Assembly: GCA_035761805.1 (NCBI GenBank)
Contig: DASTQL010000236.1
Span: 1 to 51,963, forward strand
Length of the DNA: 51,963 bases
DNA from: DASTQL01 sp035761805
GTDB taxonomy: Bacteria; Actinomycetota; Actinomycetes; Jiangellales; Jiangellaceae
Reading direction: 5' to 3'
The position numbers and the translations under genes were made by a program. The notes under the pieces are model-generated. The model had not been told where the DNA came from, ran no database searches, and saw only the letters and a list, made by a program, of their open reading frames with translations. Shown here in pieces: positions 24,405 through 33,350 of this stretch (position 1 is the stretch's first letter; every line of letters starts with the position of its first letter).

Positions 24405-26327
24405 ATGGCCGCACCTGACCTGACCGGACCGACACCGACCGCCGACGCGCTCGCCACCTACCGGGCCGTCCACCGGCGCAGCCTGACCGACCGGGAGGGC
24501 TTCTGGCTCGAGGCGGCGGAGGCGGTGGACTGGACCAGGCGACCGACCCGCGCCCTCGACGACTCGCGACCCCCCTTCTACCGCTGGTTCCCGGACGGCG
24601 AGCTGAACACCTGCGTCAACGCCCTCGACCGCCACGTGGCGGCCGGCCGCGGGGACCAGGCCGCCCTGCTCCACGACTCACCCGTCACGGGCACGACCGC
24701 GCGGTTGAGCTACGCCGACCTGCTCGACCAGGTGTCCCGCTTCGCCGGGGTCCTGCGCGGTCTCGGCGTGAGCAGGGGCGACCGGGTCGTGCTCTATATG
24801 CCGATGGTGCCGGAGGCCGTCGTCGCCATGCTGGCGTGCGCCCGGCTGGGTGCGGTGCACTCCGTGGTCTTCGGCGGCTTCGCACCCAAGGAGCTCGCCC
24901 TGCGTATCGACGACGCGCGACCGGTCGTCGTGGTCTCGGCGTCGTGCGGCATCGAGCCCTCGCGCGTCGTGCCCTACAAGCCGATGCTCGACCGGGCCCT
25001 GGAGCTCACCGGCGAACGCCCACGGGCGGTCGTGGTGCTGCAGCGGCCGCAGCAGGAGGCGGAGATGGTCCCCGGCCGCGACCTGGACTGGGCGGACGTC
25101 ATGGCCGGCGCCACCCCGGTGGACGCCGTCCCGGTGACGGCGACGGACCCGCTCTACGTCCTGTACACGTCCGGCACCACGGGTCGCCCCAAGGGGATCG
25201 TGCGGGACAACGGCGGGCACGCCGTGGCCATGCGCTGGTCGATGGAGCAGGTCTACGGCATCGGACCGGGCGACGTCTGGTGGGCCGCCTCCGACGTCGG
25301 CTGGGTCGTCGGCCACTCGTACATCGTCTACGCGCCGCTGATCACCGGCGCCACGAGCGTGCTGTACGAGGGGAAGCCGGTCGGCACGCCCGACGCCGGC
25401 GCCTTCTGGAGGGTCGTCTCCGACTACGGCGTCAAGGCGCTCTTCACGGCACCGACCGCTTTCCGCGCGGTCAAGAAGGAGGACCCGGACGCCGCGCTCC
25501 TCGCCCGCCACGACGTCTCGTCGCTGGAGTGCCTCTTCCTCGCCGGCGAGCGGCTCGACCCCGACACCTACGCCTGGGCGACCGAGAAGGTCGGCGTCCC
25601 CGTCGTGGACAACTGGTGGCAGACGGAGACCGGCTGGCCGATCTGCGCCAACCTCCGCGGCCTGGCCCCGCTGCCGTTGAAGCCCGGGTCACCCTCGGTG
25701 CCGGTGCCCGGCTACGACGTGCAGGTGCTGGACGCGAACGGACAGCCGGCACCCGTCGGGACGGACGGCGCGATCTGCCTGCGCCTCCCGCTCCCCCCCG
25801 GCACGCTGCCGACCCTGTGGGGCGACGACGACCGATACGTCGCCTCGTACCTGTCCGCCTACCCGGGTCACTACCTCACCGGCGACGGCGGCCACGTCGA
25901 CGAGGACGGCTACCTGTACGTGATGGGGAGGACCGATGACGTCATCAACGTGGCAGGCCACCGGCTGTCGACGGGGACGATGGAGGCCGTCCTGGCCGGG
26001 CACCCGGCCGTGGCCGAGTGCGCCGTCGTCGGGGTCCACGACGACCTCAAGGGGCAGGTCCCGCGCGGCTTCGTCGTGCTGAAGGCGGGGGTCCCGGACG
26101 AGCCGGACCACGTGGCGGCCGAGCTCGTCCAGGCCGTCCGGGACCAGGTCGGCGCGGTCGCGGCCCTGCGCAGGGTCGACGTGGTGCCGGCGCTGCCCAA
26201 GACGCGGTCGGGCAAGATCCTTCGGCGTACGATGCGCGAGATCGCCGACGGGCACGACCCGGCGGTGCCGAGCACCATCGACGACCCGTCGGTCCTCGAG
26301 ACGCTGCGCCCGTACCTGCGCCCGTAG
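24405..26327 (+). CDS. prpE: propionyl-CoA synthetase-type acyl-CoA ligase
   Basis: This 640-aa AMP-forming ligase activates a short-chain acid to its CoA ester. It has the AMP-binding motif YVLYTSGTTGRPKGIVRDN, followed by GGHAVAMRWSMEQVYG. The RDNGGH segment and CGIEPSRVVPYKPMLDRAL are marks of propionyl-CoA synthetase more than acetyl-CoA synthetase. DNWWQTETGWPI and the C-terminal KTRSGKILRRTMREIADG, with the catalytic Lys that protein acetyltransferases modify, are intact. The enzyme could supply propionyl-CoA for the methylcitrate or methylmalonyl routes. It ends seven bp from the convergent SRPBCC gene. Substrate preference between propionate and acetate cannot be settled by eye. Confidence 0.88.
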   Translation: MAAPDLTGPTPTADALATYRAVHRRSLTDREGFWLEAAEAVDWTRRPTRALDDSRPPFYRWFPDGELNTCVNALDRHVAAGRGDQAALLHDSPVTGTTARLSYADLLDQVSRFAGVLRGLGVSRGDRVVLYMPMVPEAVVAMLACARLGAVHSVVFGGFAPKELALRIDDARPVVVVSASCGIEPSRVVPYKPMLDRALELTGERPRAVVVLQRPQQEAEMVPGRDLDWADVMAGATPVDAVPVTATDPLYVLYTSGTTGRPKGIVRDNGGHAVAMRWSMEQVYGIGPGDVWWAASDVGWVVGHSYIVYAPLITGATSVLYEGKPVGTPDAGAFWRVVSDYGVKALFTAPTAFRAVKKEDPDAALLARHDVSSLECLFLAGERLDPDTYAWATEKVGVPVVDNWWQTETGWPICANLRGLAPLPLKPGSPSVPVPGYDVQVLDANGQPAPVGTDGAICLRLPLPPGTLPTLWGDDDRYVASYLSAYPGHYLTGDGGHVDEDGYLYVMGRTDDVINVAGHRLSTGTMEAVLAGHPAVAECAVVGVHDDLKGQVPRGFVVLKAGVPDEPDHVAAELVQAVRDQVGAVAALRRVDVVPALPKTRSGKILRRTMREIADGHDPAVPSTIDDPSVLETLRPYLRP

Positions 26328-26334
26328 GCCGGGC

Positions 26335-26769
26335 TCAGGGCTCCAGTCGTGACTTGAGCCCGTCCAGCGTGTTCCTGACCAGTCCGTTGATCACCCGGCG
26401 GCGGATGAAGCCCGGAAGGGGGAGGTGGTGGCTGATCTCGAGCTCGAACGTGACCTCGGTCCGGTTCCGACCCAGCGGGAGGAGGTCGTAGCCCCCGTCC
26501 TGCCCGGTCTGGAGCCGGCCCTCGACCAGCGACCAGTTCATCCCGTCCGAGCGGTGCCGGTAGGCGAGGGTGTACTCGTCGGTGCCGACCGGTGCCGAGG
26601 CCGAGAAGCGGGCCGTCGCCGGGGTGCCGTCCTCGTACTTCTCGAGCACCTCGGCGGTGAGCACCTCCGGTACCCACTCCGGCTGGGACTCCACGTCGCG
26701 GATGGTGGCGAGAACCCGGCGCAGCGGCGCCGCGACCTCGACGGTCTGCCGGGCAAAGTCCGTGGTCAT
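26335..26769 (-). CDS. SRPBCC (START-like) domain protein
   Basis: This 144-aa protein has the polyketide cyclase/RatA-like SRPBCC fold, a cavity-forming lipid- or ligand-binding domain. It starts MTTDFARQTVEVAAPLRRVL, with IRDVESQPEWVPEV (the typical helix-strand with W-P), followed by EYTLAYRHRSDGMNWSLVEG and TEVTFELEISHHLPLPGF. There is no signal peptide. Its start lies 13 nt after the WS/DGAT gene stop, so the two form an operon, and a lipid-related role is inferred. It is tightly convergent with prpE. Confidence 0.88.
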   Translation of the reverse strand: MTTDFARQTVEVAAPLRRVLATIRDVESQPEWVPEVLTAEVLEKYEDGTPATARFSASAPVGTDEYTLAYRHRSDGMNWSLVEGRLQTGQDGGYDLLPLGRNRTEVTFELEISHHLPLPGFIRRRVINGLVRNTLDGLKSRLEP

Positions 26770-26782
26770 CGCTCCTCCGTTT

Positions 26783-28177
26783 TCACACCGCCGCGGCCAT
26801 CCGCTGCAGCTCGTCCAGGGCCTCGTCGAAGCCGTGGACGAGGGCCTCGGGGTGGGTCACGACGACGGCGTCGACCTTGAAGCCGACCCGCACGGTGCGG
26901 TCGTAGGTGAAGATCGACACCCCCACCGTCTGGTGCCCGGAGCCCGGCACCCACCCCAGGACCCCGGTCAGCCGGGTGCCGGCGACGTAGCGGACCTGGC
27001 GCGGACCGATGACGTTCGTCGTGACGCCGAACGCCTTGCCCGAGAAGAAGTCCACGAGGAGGCGCTCGATCTCCGGGCTGGTGCGCCCGATCGCCGTGAT
27101 CAGGCCGAACGTCAGGACCGCCTCCGGTGAGGTCTTGATGGCGTCCATGCGACGCTTTGCCTCGGCCAGGCGGAGCAGGGGGGCGTAGGGGCCGGTGGGC
27201 AGTGGGAGGAGCACGAGGGCGAACCGGTTGCCCAGCTCGCGGGGCAGGGGGCGGTCCAGCGGCCGGAGGTTGACCGGCACCATCGTGGTGAGATCCGCCG
27301 CCTCGCCGCCTCGGTCGAGGACGTAGGAGCTCAGGGAGCTCGACACCGCGGCGACCAGCACGTCGTTGACGGTCGCGCCGGACAGGCGCCCGATCCGCTT
27401 CACGGCGTTGAGGTCGTGCGGCGCGGACCAGACGGTGCGCTTCCGGACCCCTGGCACACCGGTGAGCGGACCGGCGGGCAGCGAGCCGAGGAGCAGCTTG
27501 TCCACGACGTGCCCTGTCTGCTGGGCGAGCGTGACGGCGTCGACGACCCAGCGCGGGTCGGCGAGGTGGGGCAGCTCCGCGAGCAGGTGCAGCGAGCCGC
27601 GGACGGCCGACGTCGCCGTGCCGGTCACCCGGGAGGCGGTCGCCAGCAGCCCGTGGCCGGCCGGCTGCTCGACGAGGTCGTCGGAGGGCGGCTCGAGGTC
27701 CGACGTGGGCGACGGGTCGGTGAGAGAGAGCAGCACCTGGGCCAGCGCGATGCCGTCGGCCATCGCGTGGTGGAAGCGTGCGAGCACGGCGGCACCGGCG
27801 CCGAAGCCGTCGATGAGGTGGAACTCCCAGAGCGGTCGTGACCGGTCCAGCGGTTGGTGCGCCTGGGACTCCACGTAGGCCTGCAGGGCCGCCTCGTCAC
27901 CGGGGGCCGGCAACGTGACCCGGCACAGGTGGTGGGACAGCGCGAAGTCCTCGTCGTCCTCCCAGTGCGGCGAGGTCAGCAGCGGGAGCCCCCCCACGGG
28001 ACGCTGGCTGAAGACGGGGTAGCGCGCCACGAGCCGGGTGAGGAGTACCTGCTCCAGCCGGTCCCAGTCGACCGGCTCGTCGAACCACATCACGGCGTCG
28101 ATGACCATGAGGTTGTCGGGCCGGTCCATGTTCAGCCAGATGGTGTCGACCGCGCCGATCGGCCGCCTGCCGGTCAT
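26783..28177 (-). CDS. wax ester synthase/diacylglycerol acyltransferase (WS/DGAT)
   Basis: This 464-aa acyltransferase is of the bacterial WS/DGAT family, which makes wax esters or triacylglycerol at the membrane. The catalytic motif HHxxxDG is at 136-142 (RFHHAMADGIA). The N-terminus MTGRRPIGAVDTIWLNMDRP and the later blocks VNDVLVAAVSSSL, LTTMVPVNLRPLDRPLPREL, GNRFALVLLPLP and VTTNVIGPRQVRYVAG are also typical. The ATG at 28177 is the family start; the frame is open further upstream but has no homology there. It precedes the SRPBCC gene and lies about 100 bp below the FAD oxidoreductase gene on the same strand. Storage-lipid synthesis is the likely role, possibly drawing on acyl-CoA from prpE. 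Confidence 0.92.
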   Translation of the reverse strand: MTGRRPIGAVDTIWLNMDRPDNLMVIDAVMWFDEPVDWDRLEQVLLTRLVARYPVFSQRPVGGLPLLTSPHWEDDEDFALSHHLCRVTLPAPGDEAALQAYVESQAHQPLDRSRPLWEFHLIDGFGAGAAVLARFHHAMADGIALAQVLLSLTDPSPTSDLEPPSDDLVEQPAGHGLLATASRVTGTATSAVRGSLHLLAELPHLADPRWVVDAVTLAQQTGHVVDKLLLGSLPAGPLTGVPGVRKRTVWSAPHDLNAVKRIGRLSGATVNDVLVAAVSSSLSSYVLDRGGEAADLTTMVPVNLRPLDRPLPRELGNRFALVLLPLPTGPYAPLLRLAEAKRRMDAIKTSPEAVLTFGLITAIGRTSPEIERLLVDFFSGKAFGVTTNVIGPRQVRYVAGTRLTGVLGWVPGSGHQTVGVSIFTYDRTVRVGFKVDAVVVTHPEALVHGFDEALDELQRMAAAV

Positions 28178-28278
28178 CGTCGACCACCCAGCCCTCCTCG
28201 CCCCGTACCTGGAGCGTGGCACCGGGGCACTGCGGTCCCGCAGGGTCGGAGGTCCCGGACCGGTGGGCCAGCCGTGGG

Positions 28279-29706
28279 TCAGCCGTGGATCAGGCGGGCG
28301 AACGTGCGGGCGACGAGGGACTCGCGGCCGGTCGCGCGCTCCTCCGGGTCGGCCCAGCCCATGGCGCGCAGGCCGGCGTTGACGCCCAGCCACCGCAGCG
28401 GTTCCGGCTCCCACGGGCGCGACCGGTGACCCACCCAGGGCAACGTCACGAGGTCGGTGTCACGACCGAGCAGCAGATCCGCCAGCGTCCGGCCGGCAAG
28501 GTTGGACGTGCCGACTCCGCCGCCGACGTAGCCGCCGGCCCAGGCGGTGCCGCTCCTGCGGTCCAGCCCGACGGAGGCCCACCAGTCACGCGCGATCCCC
28601 AGCGGCCCGCCCCACGCGTGGGTGAACCGGGCCGTCCGTACCTCCGGGAAGAGGTCGGCGAGTGTGGCGCGTAGCCAGGTGAACACGCCCTCGTCGCGGT
28701 CGAACGCGGGACGCACCCGTGACCCGAGGTGGTAAGGGGCGCCTCGGCCGCCGAAGGCGATTCTCCCGTCGGCGGTCCGCTGCCCGTACACGACCATGTG
28801 CCGCAGGTCGGTGAAGGTCGGCCGTCCACCGAGCCCGATCCGCGCCCATGCGGACTCCGGCAGGGGCTCGGTCATCACCATGAGGGAGTAGACCGGCACG
28901 ACCGTCCGCCGGTGGCCGGGGAGGCGCGGCGTGTAGCCCTCGGTGGCCCGCACGACGTGCTCGGTCCGGACCGTCCCGTACGGGGTGACCGCCCGGCCCC
29001 GGTCCAGGCGGAGCACCGGCGTCGCCTCGTGCACGACGGCCCCGCGGCGTTCGACCGCCCGGGCGAGCCCGCGGACGAGGCGGGCGGGGTGGACGGTGGC
29101 GCAGTGCGGTGTGTAGGTCCCGCCACGCACGTGGGTCCCGTTCGCCAAGTCCCGAGCCGCTCGCGCGTCGAGCAGCCGCAGGTCCGCCTCGCCGAAGCCC
29201 CAGGACCGGGCTCGTTCGACGGCGGCCCCGGCGCGTTCCAGCTGCAGCGCGGTCCTGGCCAGCGAGACCGTGCCGCCCTTGGCCCAGTCGACGTCGATGC
29301 CTTCGGCCGCGGCGACCCGGCCCACTTCGTCGACCGTCGCGTGCATCGTGCGCTGCAGGCGCACGGCCTCGTCGGGCGACGATGCCCGGGCGACGGCCTC
29401 CCAGGACGCGGGGAAGCGTGCGGAGCACCAGCCGCCGTTGCGGCCGGAGGCACCGAACCCCGCGACCTCTCGTTCCAGCACGACCACCCGCAGGGTCGGG
29501 TCGGCGGCGAGGAGGTAGTACGCCGTCCAGAGCCCGGTGAAGCCGGCACCCACGACCGCCACGTCGACGTCGACGTCCCCCGGCAGGGCCGGGCGGGGGA
29601 CCTGGAGGTCGTCCGGAGGCAGCGTGCCGTGCCAGTAGGACAGCGAGCGGTACGGGCGGGTGTGGCCCGGGTCGGTGACGGCCGGGCCCGCAGGCCCGGC
29701 CGTCAC
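28279..29706 (-). CDS. FAD-dependent oxidoreductase (DAO family), polyamine operon, left copy
   Basis: This 475-aa flavoenzyme is of the D-amino-acid-oxidase/PuuB-like family. The FAD Rossmann motif is at residues 51-60 (VVGAGFTGLW), followed by FGASGRNGGWCSARFP, HPARLVRGLARAVERRGA, TPYGTVRTEHVVRATEGYTP and RFTHAWGGPLGIARDWWAS. Members oxidise secondary or primary amines; gamma-glutamylputrescine oxidase is the closest named type by context. The GTG at 29706 has a GGGAGGGGAGGG tract before it and follows the aminotransferase stop by 26 nt. A homologue (475 versus 478 aa, same motifs) ends the opposite operon at 37614-39050. The exact substrate is unknown. No glutamylputrescine synthetase is present in the window. 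Confidence 0.88.
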   Translation of the reverse strand: MTAGPAGPAVTDPGHTRPYRSLSYWHGTLPPDDLQVPRPALPGDVDVDVAVVGAGFTGLWTAYYLLAADPTLRVVVLEREVAGFGASGRNGGWCSARFPASWEAVARASSPDEAVRLQRTMHATVDEVGRVAAAEGIDVDWAKGGTVSLARTALQLERAGAAVERARSWGFGEADLRLLDARAARDLANGTHVRGGTYTPHCATVHPARLVRGLARAVERRGAVVHEATPVLRLDRGRAVTPYGTVRTEHVVRATEGYTPRLPGHRRTVVPVYSLMVMTEPLPESAWARIGLGGRPTFTDLRHMVVYGQRTADGRIAFGGRGAPYHLGSRVRPAFDRDEGVFTWLRATLADLFPEVRTARFTHAWGGPLGIARDWWASVGLDRRSGTAWAGGYVGGGVGTSNLAGRTLADLLLGRDTDLVTLPWVGHRSRPWEPEPLRWLGVNAGLRAMGWADPEERATGRESLVARTFARLIHG

Positions 29707-29732
29707 CGTCCCTCCCCTCCCCCCGGACGGTC

Positions 29733-31130
29733 TCAGATGTGCGTCCACGCCTCGGTGAGGACGGTGCGCAGGATCTGCTCGATCTCGTCGAACTCCGGCT
29801 GGCCGATGATCAGCGGCGGGGACAGCTGGATCACCGGGTCGCCCCGGTCGTCGGCCCGGCAGTACAGCCCGGCGTCGAACAGGGCCTTGGACAGGAAGCC
29901 GCGTAGCAGGCGCTCGGACTCGGCGTCGTCGAAGGTCTCCTTCGTCGCCTTGTCCTTGACCATCTCGATGCCGTAGAAGTAGCCCTCGCCACGGACGTCG
30001 CCGACGATCGGGAGGTCGAGCAGCTTCTCCAGGGTCGCCCGGAAGGCCCCCTCGTTGGCCCGGACGTGCTCGTTGAGGCCCTCGCGCTCGAAGATGTCGA
30101 GGTTGGCCAGGGCGACGGCGGCCGAGACGGGGTGGCCGCCGAAGGTGTAGCCGTGCAGGAACGTCGTGTCGCCGTGCCGGAACGGCTCGAACAGCCGGTC
30201 GGAGACGATCATCGCCCCGATCGGGGAGTAGCCGGACGTCATCCCCTTGGCGCAGGTGATGATGTCGGGCGTGTAGCCGAAGCGCCTGCAGGCGAACATG
30301 TCGCCGATCCGGCCGAACGCGCAGATGACCTCGTCCGAGACGAGCAGGACGTCGTAGCGGTCGCAGATCTCGCGCACCCGGGCGAAGTAGCCGGGTGGTG
30401 GCGGGAAGCAGCCGCCGGAGTTCTGCACGGGCTCCAGGAAGACCGCCGCCACGGTGTCCGGACCCTCGAAGAGGATGGCCTCCTCGATCCGGTCGGCGGC
30501 CCACCGGCCGAAGGCCTCGAGGTCGTCGCCGTGCTCCGGTGCGCGGTAGAAGTTGGTGTTGGGCACCCGGAAGGCGCTCGGCACGAGCGGCTCGAACATC
30601 TGCTTGGCGGCCGGGATCCCGGTGATCGAGAGGGCGCCGTGCGGGGTGCCGTGGTAGGCCACGGCCCGGCTGATGACCTTGTGCTTGGCGGGCTTGCCGG
30701 TGAGCTTGAAGTACTGCTTGGCGAGCTTCCAGGCGCTCTCGACGGCCTCGCCGCCCCCGGTGGTGAAGAAGACCCGGCCGAGGTCGCCCGGCGCGTGGGA
30801 GGCGAGCCGCTCGGCCAGCTCGATCGCGGTGGGGTGGGCATAGGACCACAGCGGGAAGAAGGCCAGCTCGGCGGCCTGCTTCGCGGCCGTCTCGGCCAGC
30901 TCGCTGCGCCCGTGCCCGACCTGGACCACGAAGAGACCGGCCAGGCCGTCGAGGTAGCGCTGCCCGCGGTCGTCCCAGACGTGGGCCCCCTCGCCCCGCA
31001 CGATGACCGGGACGTGGCCCCCTCCCTCATAGGTGGAGTGGCGGGTGAAGTGCAGCCACAGGTGGTCACGGGCTCTGTCGGCCAGAGCGTCGTCGTACGG
31101 CTCGGTGACGTACTGCGGCGTCGAGGTCAT
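29733..31130 (-). CDS. class III aminotransferase, probable putrescine (or diamine) aminotransferase
   Basis: This 465-aa PLP enzyme has YLDGLAGLFVVQVGHGRSEL, VFFTTGGGEAVESAWKLAKQ, AVFLEPVQNSGG, LLVSDEVICAFGRIGDMFAC and the PLP-binding Lys295 in CAKGMTSGYSPIGA. The GGGEAVESAWKLAKQYF and NSGGCFPPP segments resemble the SpuC/PatA-like omega-aminotransferases that act on putrescine with pyruvate. Transamination of putrescine would give 4-aminobutyraldehyde for the dehydrogenase encoded divergently. The ATG at 31130 overlaps the Lrp gene stop by four bases, so regulator and enzyme are translationally coupled. Omega-aminotransferases for beta-alanine or taurine are possible alternatives. Confidence 0.88.
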   Translation of the reverse strand: MTSTPQYVTEPYDDALADRARDHLWLHFTRHSTYEGGGHVPVIVRGEGAHVWDDRGQRYLDGLAGLFVVQVGHGRSELAETAAKQAAELAFFPLWSYAHPTAIELAERLASHAPGDLGRVFFTTGGGEAVESAWKLAKQYFKLTGKPAKHKVISRAVAYHGTPHGALSITGIPAAKQMFEPLVPSAFRVPNTNFYRAPEHGDDLEAFGRWAADRIEEAILFEGPDTVAAVFLEPVQNSGGCFPPPPGYFARVREICDRYDVLLVSDEVICAFGRIGDMFACRRFGYTPDIITCAKGMTSGYSPIGAMIVSDRLFEPFRHGDTTFLHGYTFGGHPVSAAVALANLDIFEREGLNEHVRANEGAFRATLEKLLDLPIVGDVRGEGYFYGIEMVKDKATKETFDDAESERLLRGFLSKALFDAGLYCRADDRGDPVIQLSPPLIIGQPEFDEIEQILRTVLTEAWTHI

Positions 31131-31603
31131 CGAGTTCCCCAGGAGTAGATCTGCTTACGGAGCTTCAGGTAGACGAAGGCCTCGGTGTCGCGGACACCCG
31201 GGATGGCTCGGATCCTTCGGTTGAGCACCTCGAGCAGGTGGTCGTCGTCGGTGCAGACGACCTCGATGAGGATGTCGTACGACCCCGCGGTGATGACCAG
31301 GTAGTCGACCTCGGACATCGCCGCGAGCTTGTCGGCCACCGACTCGAGGTCACCCTCCACCCTGATCCCGATCATCGCCTGGCGCTCGAAGCCCAGCTGC
31401 ATCGGGTCGGTGACGGCGACGATCTGCATCACGCCCGCTTCGACGAGCCGCTGCACCCGCTGGCGGACCGCTGCCTCGGACAGCCCGACGGCCTTGCCGA
31501 TCGTGGCGTATGGGCGCCGTCCGTCCTGCTGCAGCTGCTCGATGATGGCCTTCGACGTGTCGTCGAGCAGGTGTGCGGCCAGACGGCTCTCCCGGGTCGC
31601 CAT
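31127..31603 (-). CDS. Lrp/AsnC family transcriptional regulator
   Basis: This 158-aa regulator has an N-terminal helix-turn-helix (DTSKAIIEQLQQDGRRPYAT, then VGLSEAAVRQRVQRLVEAGV). The C-terminal RAM ligand-binding domain follows (QAMIGIRVEGDLESVADKLA, YLVITAGSYDILIEVVC, LNRRIRAIPGVRDTEAFVYL). Lrp proteins form dimers to octamers and respond to amino acids or related small molecules. The ATG at 31603 is chosen; an ATG at 31612 or a TTG at 31639 would extend it slightly. It is the first gene of the leftward operon, coupled to the aminotransferase, and faces a divergent promoter with four repeat copies. It is most likely the local regulator of polyamine use. Confidence 0.92.
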   Translation of the reverse strand: MATRESRLAAHLLDDTSKAIIEQLQQDGRRPYATIGKAVGLSEAAVRQRVQRLVEAGVMQIVAVTDPMQLGFERQAMIGIRVEGDLESVADKLAAMSEVDYLVITAGSYDILIEVVCTDDDHLLEVLNRRIRAIPGVRDTEAFVYLKLRKQIYSWGTR

Positions 31604-31640
31604 GGCCTGCATCCTGGCGTGCGGACCCGGCGAACGCAAG

Positions 31641-31773
31641 CGAATCCGTCGTCAGGATCTGTCGCTGTCACCGATTCCGTCGTCCACGGCGCCGGACCAA
31701 CACCACCCGGTCGATTACAGTTCAGTAGCGATTTCGTCGTCAGGGGGCCGTCCAGCCACGGATTCCCTTGTCA
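31641..31773. promoter_or_regulatory. four direct repeats in the lrp/dehydrogenase divergent promoter
   Basis: CGAATCCGTCGTCAGG (31641-31656), CGATTCCGTCGTCCAC (31672-31687) and CGATTTCGTCGTCAGG (31729-31744) are direct repeats. GATTCCCTTGTCA (31761-31773) is a fourth, 11/13 match to the core. Copies 1-2 and 3-4 are each spaced 31 bp, about three helical turns. A TACAGT -10-like hexamer lies at 31715-31720, between the pairs. The array is a strong candidate operator for the adjacent Lrp regulator, controlling both divergent operons. Confidence 0.65.
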
Positions 31774-31805
31774 TCGAGTGCGAGATCTGTGAGGATCCCC
31801 TCGCC

Positions 31806-33308
31806 ATGGGAGCCATCGACTTCTCTCCGGACGGATCCCACCTCGTCGCCGGGCGGATGGTCGGCGCAACGTCGGGGGAGACCGCCACGGTCGACGACCC
31901 GTCCACCGGCGAGACCGTCGCCGAGGTCAGCCTGGCCGGCGCTGCCGACGTCGACGCGGCGGTGCGCGCGGCTCGTGCGGCCCTGCCGACCTGGAGCCGG
32001 GTCACCCCCGGCGAACGCAGCGCGCTGATGCACCGCTGGGCGGTGCTGCTCGACGAGCGCTCGGAGTCCCTCGCGTGGACGGAGACCCGCCAGGCCGGCA
32101 AGCCGATCAAGTTGTCCACGGACTTCGACGTCCCGGGGACGGTCGACAACACGGCGTTCTTCGCGGGCGCCGCCCGCAACCTCGACGGCAAGGCGGCCGG
32201 GGAGTACTCCGCCGACCACCTGTCCATGGTCCGCCGGGAGCCGGTCGGTGTGGTCGGTTCGGTCTCGCCCTGGAACTACCCCCTGCAGATGGCCGCGTGG
32301 AAGATCCTCCCGGCGGTCGCGGCCGGCAACACGATCGTGCTCAAGCCGGCGGAGCTCACCCCACTCACCTCGCTGATGTTCGCCCAGGCCGCCACCGAGG
32401 CCGGGCTGCCCGACGGAGTCGTCAACGTCCTCACGGGCACCGGGCCGGTGGCCGGAGAGGCGCTGGTGTCGCACCCCGGGGTCGACATGGTGTCCTTCAC
32501 CGGCTCCACCCCCGTGGGCCGCCGGGTGATGCAGCTGGCGGCCGCCACGACCAAACGGGTCCATCTCGAGCTGGGCGGCAAGGCACCCTTCGTCGTGCTC
32601 GACGACGCCGACCTGGAGGCCGCCGTGCACGGCGCCGTCGCGGGCGCCCTCATCAACTCCGGTCAGGACTGCACCGCCGCCACGCGGGCGTACGTCCACC
32701 GTTCGCTCCACCAGCAGTTCGTCGACGGCGTGGCCGACGTCATGGCCCAGGTGCGGCTCGGGCCCACCACCGATCCCTCGACCGACCAGGGGCCCCTGGT
32801 GTCCCGACGCCAGCAGGAACGGGTGGCCGCGTTCGTCGAGCGGGCCCGGTCGTACGCCACGGTCGTCCGGGGCGGTCGCGCTCCCGGTGGCGACCTGGAG
32901 CGCGGCTCGTACTTCGAGCCGACCCTCGTGATGGACGCCCCGCAGGACAGCGAGATCGTGCGGGAGGAGGTCTTCGGACCGGTCCTGGTCGTGCTGCCTT
33001 TCGACTCCGACGACGACGCGCTCCGGTTGGCCAACGACAGCGACTACGGTCTGGCGGCATCCGTGTGGACGACCGACGTCCACCGTTCGCTACGGTTCAC
33101 CCGAGAGATCCAGGCCGGGTGCGTGTGGGTCAACGACCACATCCCGATCGTCAGCGAGATGCCGCACGGTGGCTTCAAGCGCTCCGGCTTCGGCAAGGAC
33201 ATGAGCAGCTACTCGTTCGAGGAGTACACGAACGTCAAGCACGTCATGTACGACGCGACAGGGGCCGCTCGCAAGGACTGGCACCGGACCGTCTTCGGGG
33301 ATCGCTGA
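31806..33308 (+). CDS. patD: aldehyde dehydrogenase, probable gamma-aminobutyraldehyde dehydrogenase
   Basis: This 500-aa NAD(P)-dependent dehydrogenase would oxidise 4-aminobutyraldehyde to GABA. Motifs are SPWNYPLQMAAWKILPAVAA, FTGSTPVGRRV, the Glu in LELGGKAPF and catalytic Cys289 in NSGQDCTAATRAY. The C-terminal segment INDHIPI-type (here WVNDHIPIVSEMPHGGFK, then SGFGKDMSSYSFEEYT) is characteristic of the PatD/YdcW group. The ATG at 31806 starts at the family N-terminus. It is the first gene of a rightward operon with the Pot-like importer (42-bp gap). The divergent aminotransferase is the likely source of its substrate. The assignment to aminobutyraldehyde is from family resemblance and context. 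Confidence 0.9.
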   Translation: MGAIDFSPDGSHLVAGRMVGATSGETATVDDPSTGETVAEVSLAGAADVDAAVRAARAALPTWSRVTPGERSALMHRWAVLLDERSESLAWTETRQAGKPIKLSTDFDVPGTVDNTAFFAGAARNLDGKAAGEYSADHLSMVRREPVGVVGSVSPWNYPLQMAAWKILPAVAAGNTIVLKPAELTPLTSLMFAQAATEAGLPDGVVNVLTGTGPVAGEALVSHPGVDMVSFTGSTPVGRRVMQLAAATTKRVHLELGGKAPFVVLDDADLEAAVHGAVAGALINSGQDCTAATRAYVHRSLHQQFVDGVADVMAQVRLGPTTDPSTDQGPLVSRRQQERVAAFVERARSYATVVRGGRAPGGDLERGSYFEPTLVMDAPQDSEIVREEVFGPVLVVLPFDSDDDALRLANDSDYGLAASVWTTDVHRSLRFTREIQAGCVWVNDHIPIVSEMPHGGFKRSGFGKDMSSYSFEEYTNVKHVMYDATGAARKDWHRTVFGDR

Positions 33309-33350
33309 GGCTCACCGGAGCGCCGGCCACCGACCGGAGGAACCGCCACG

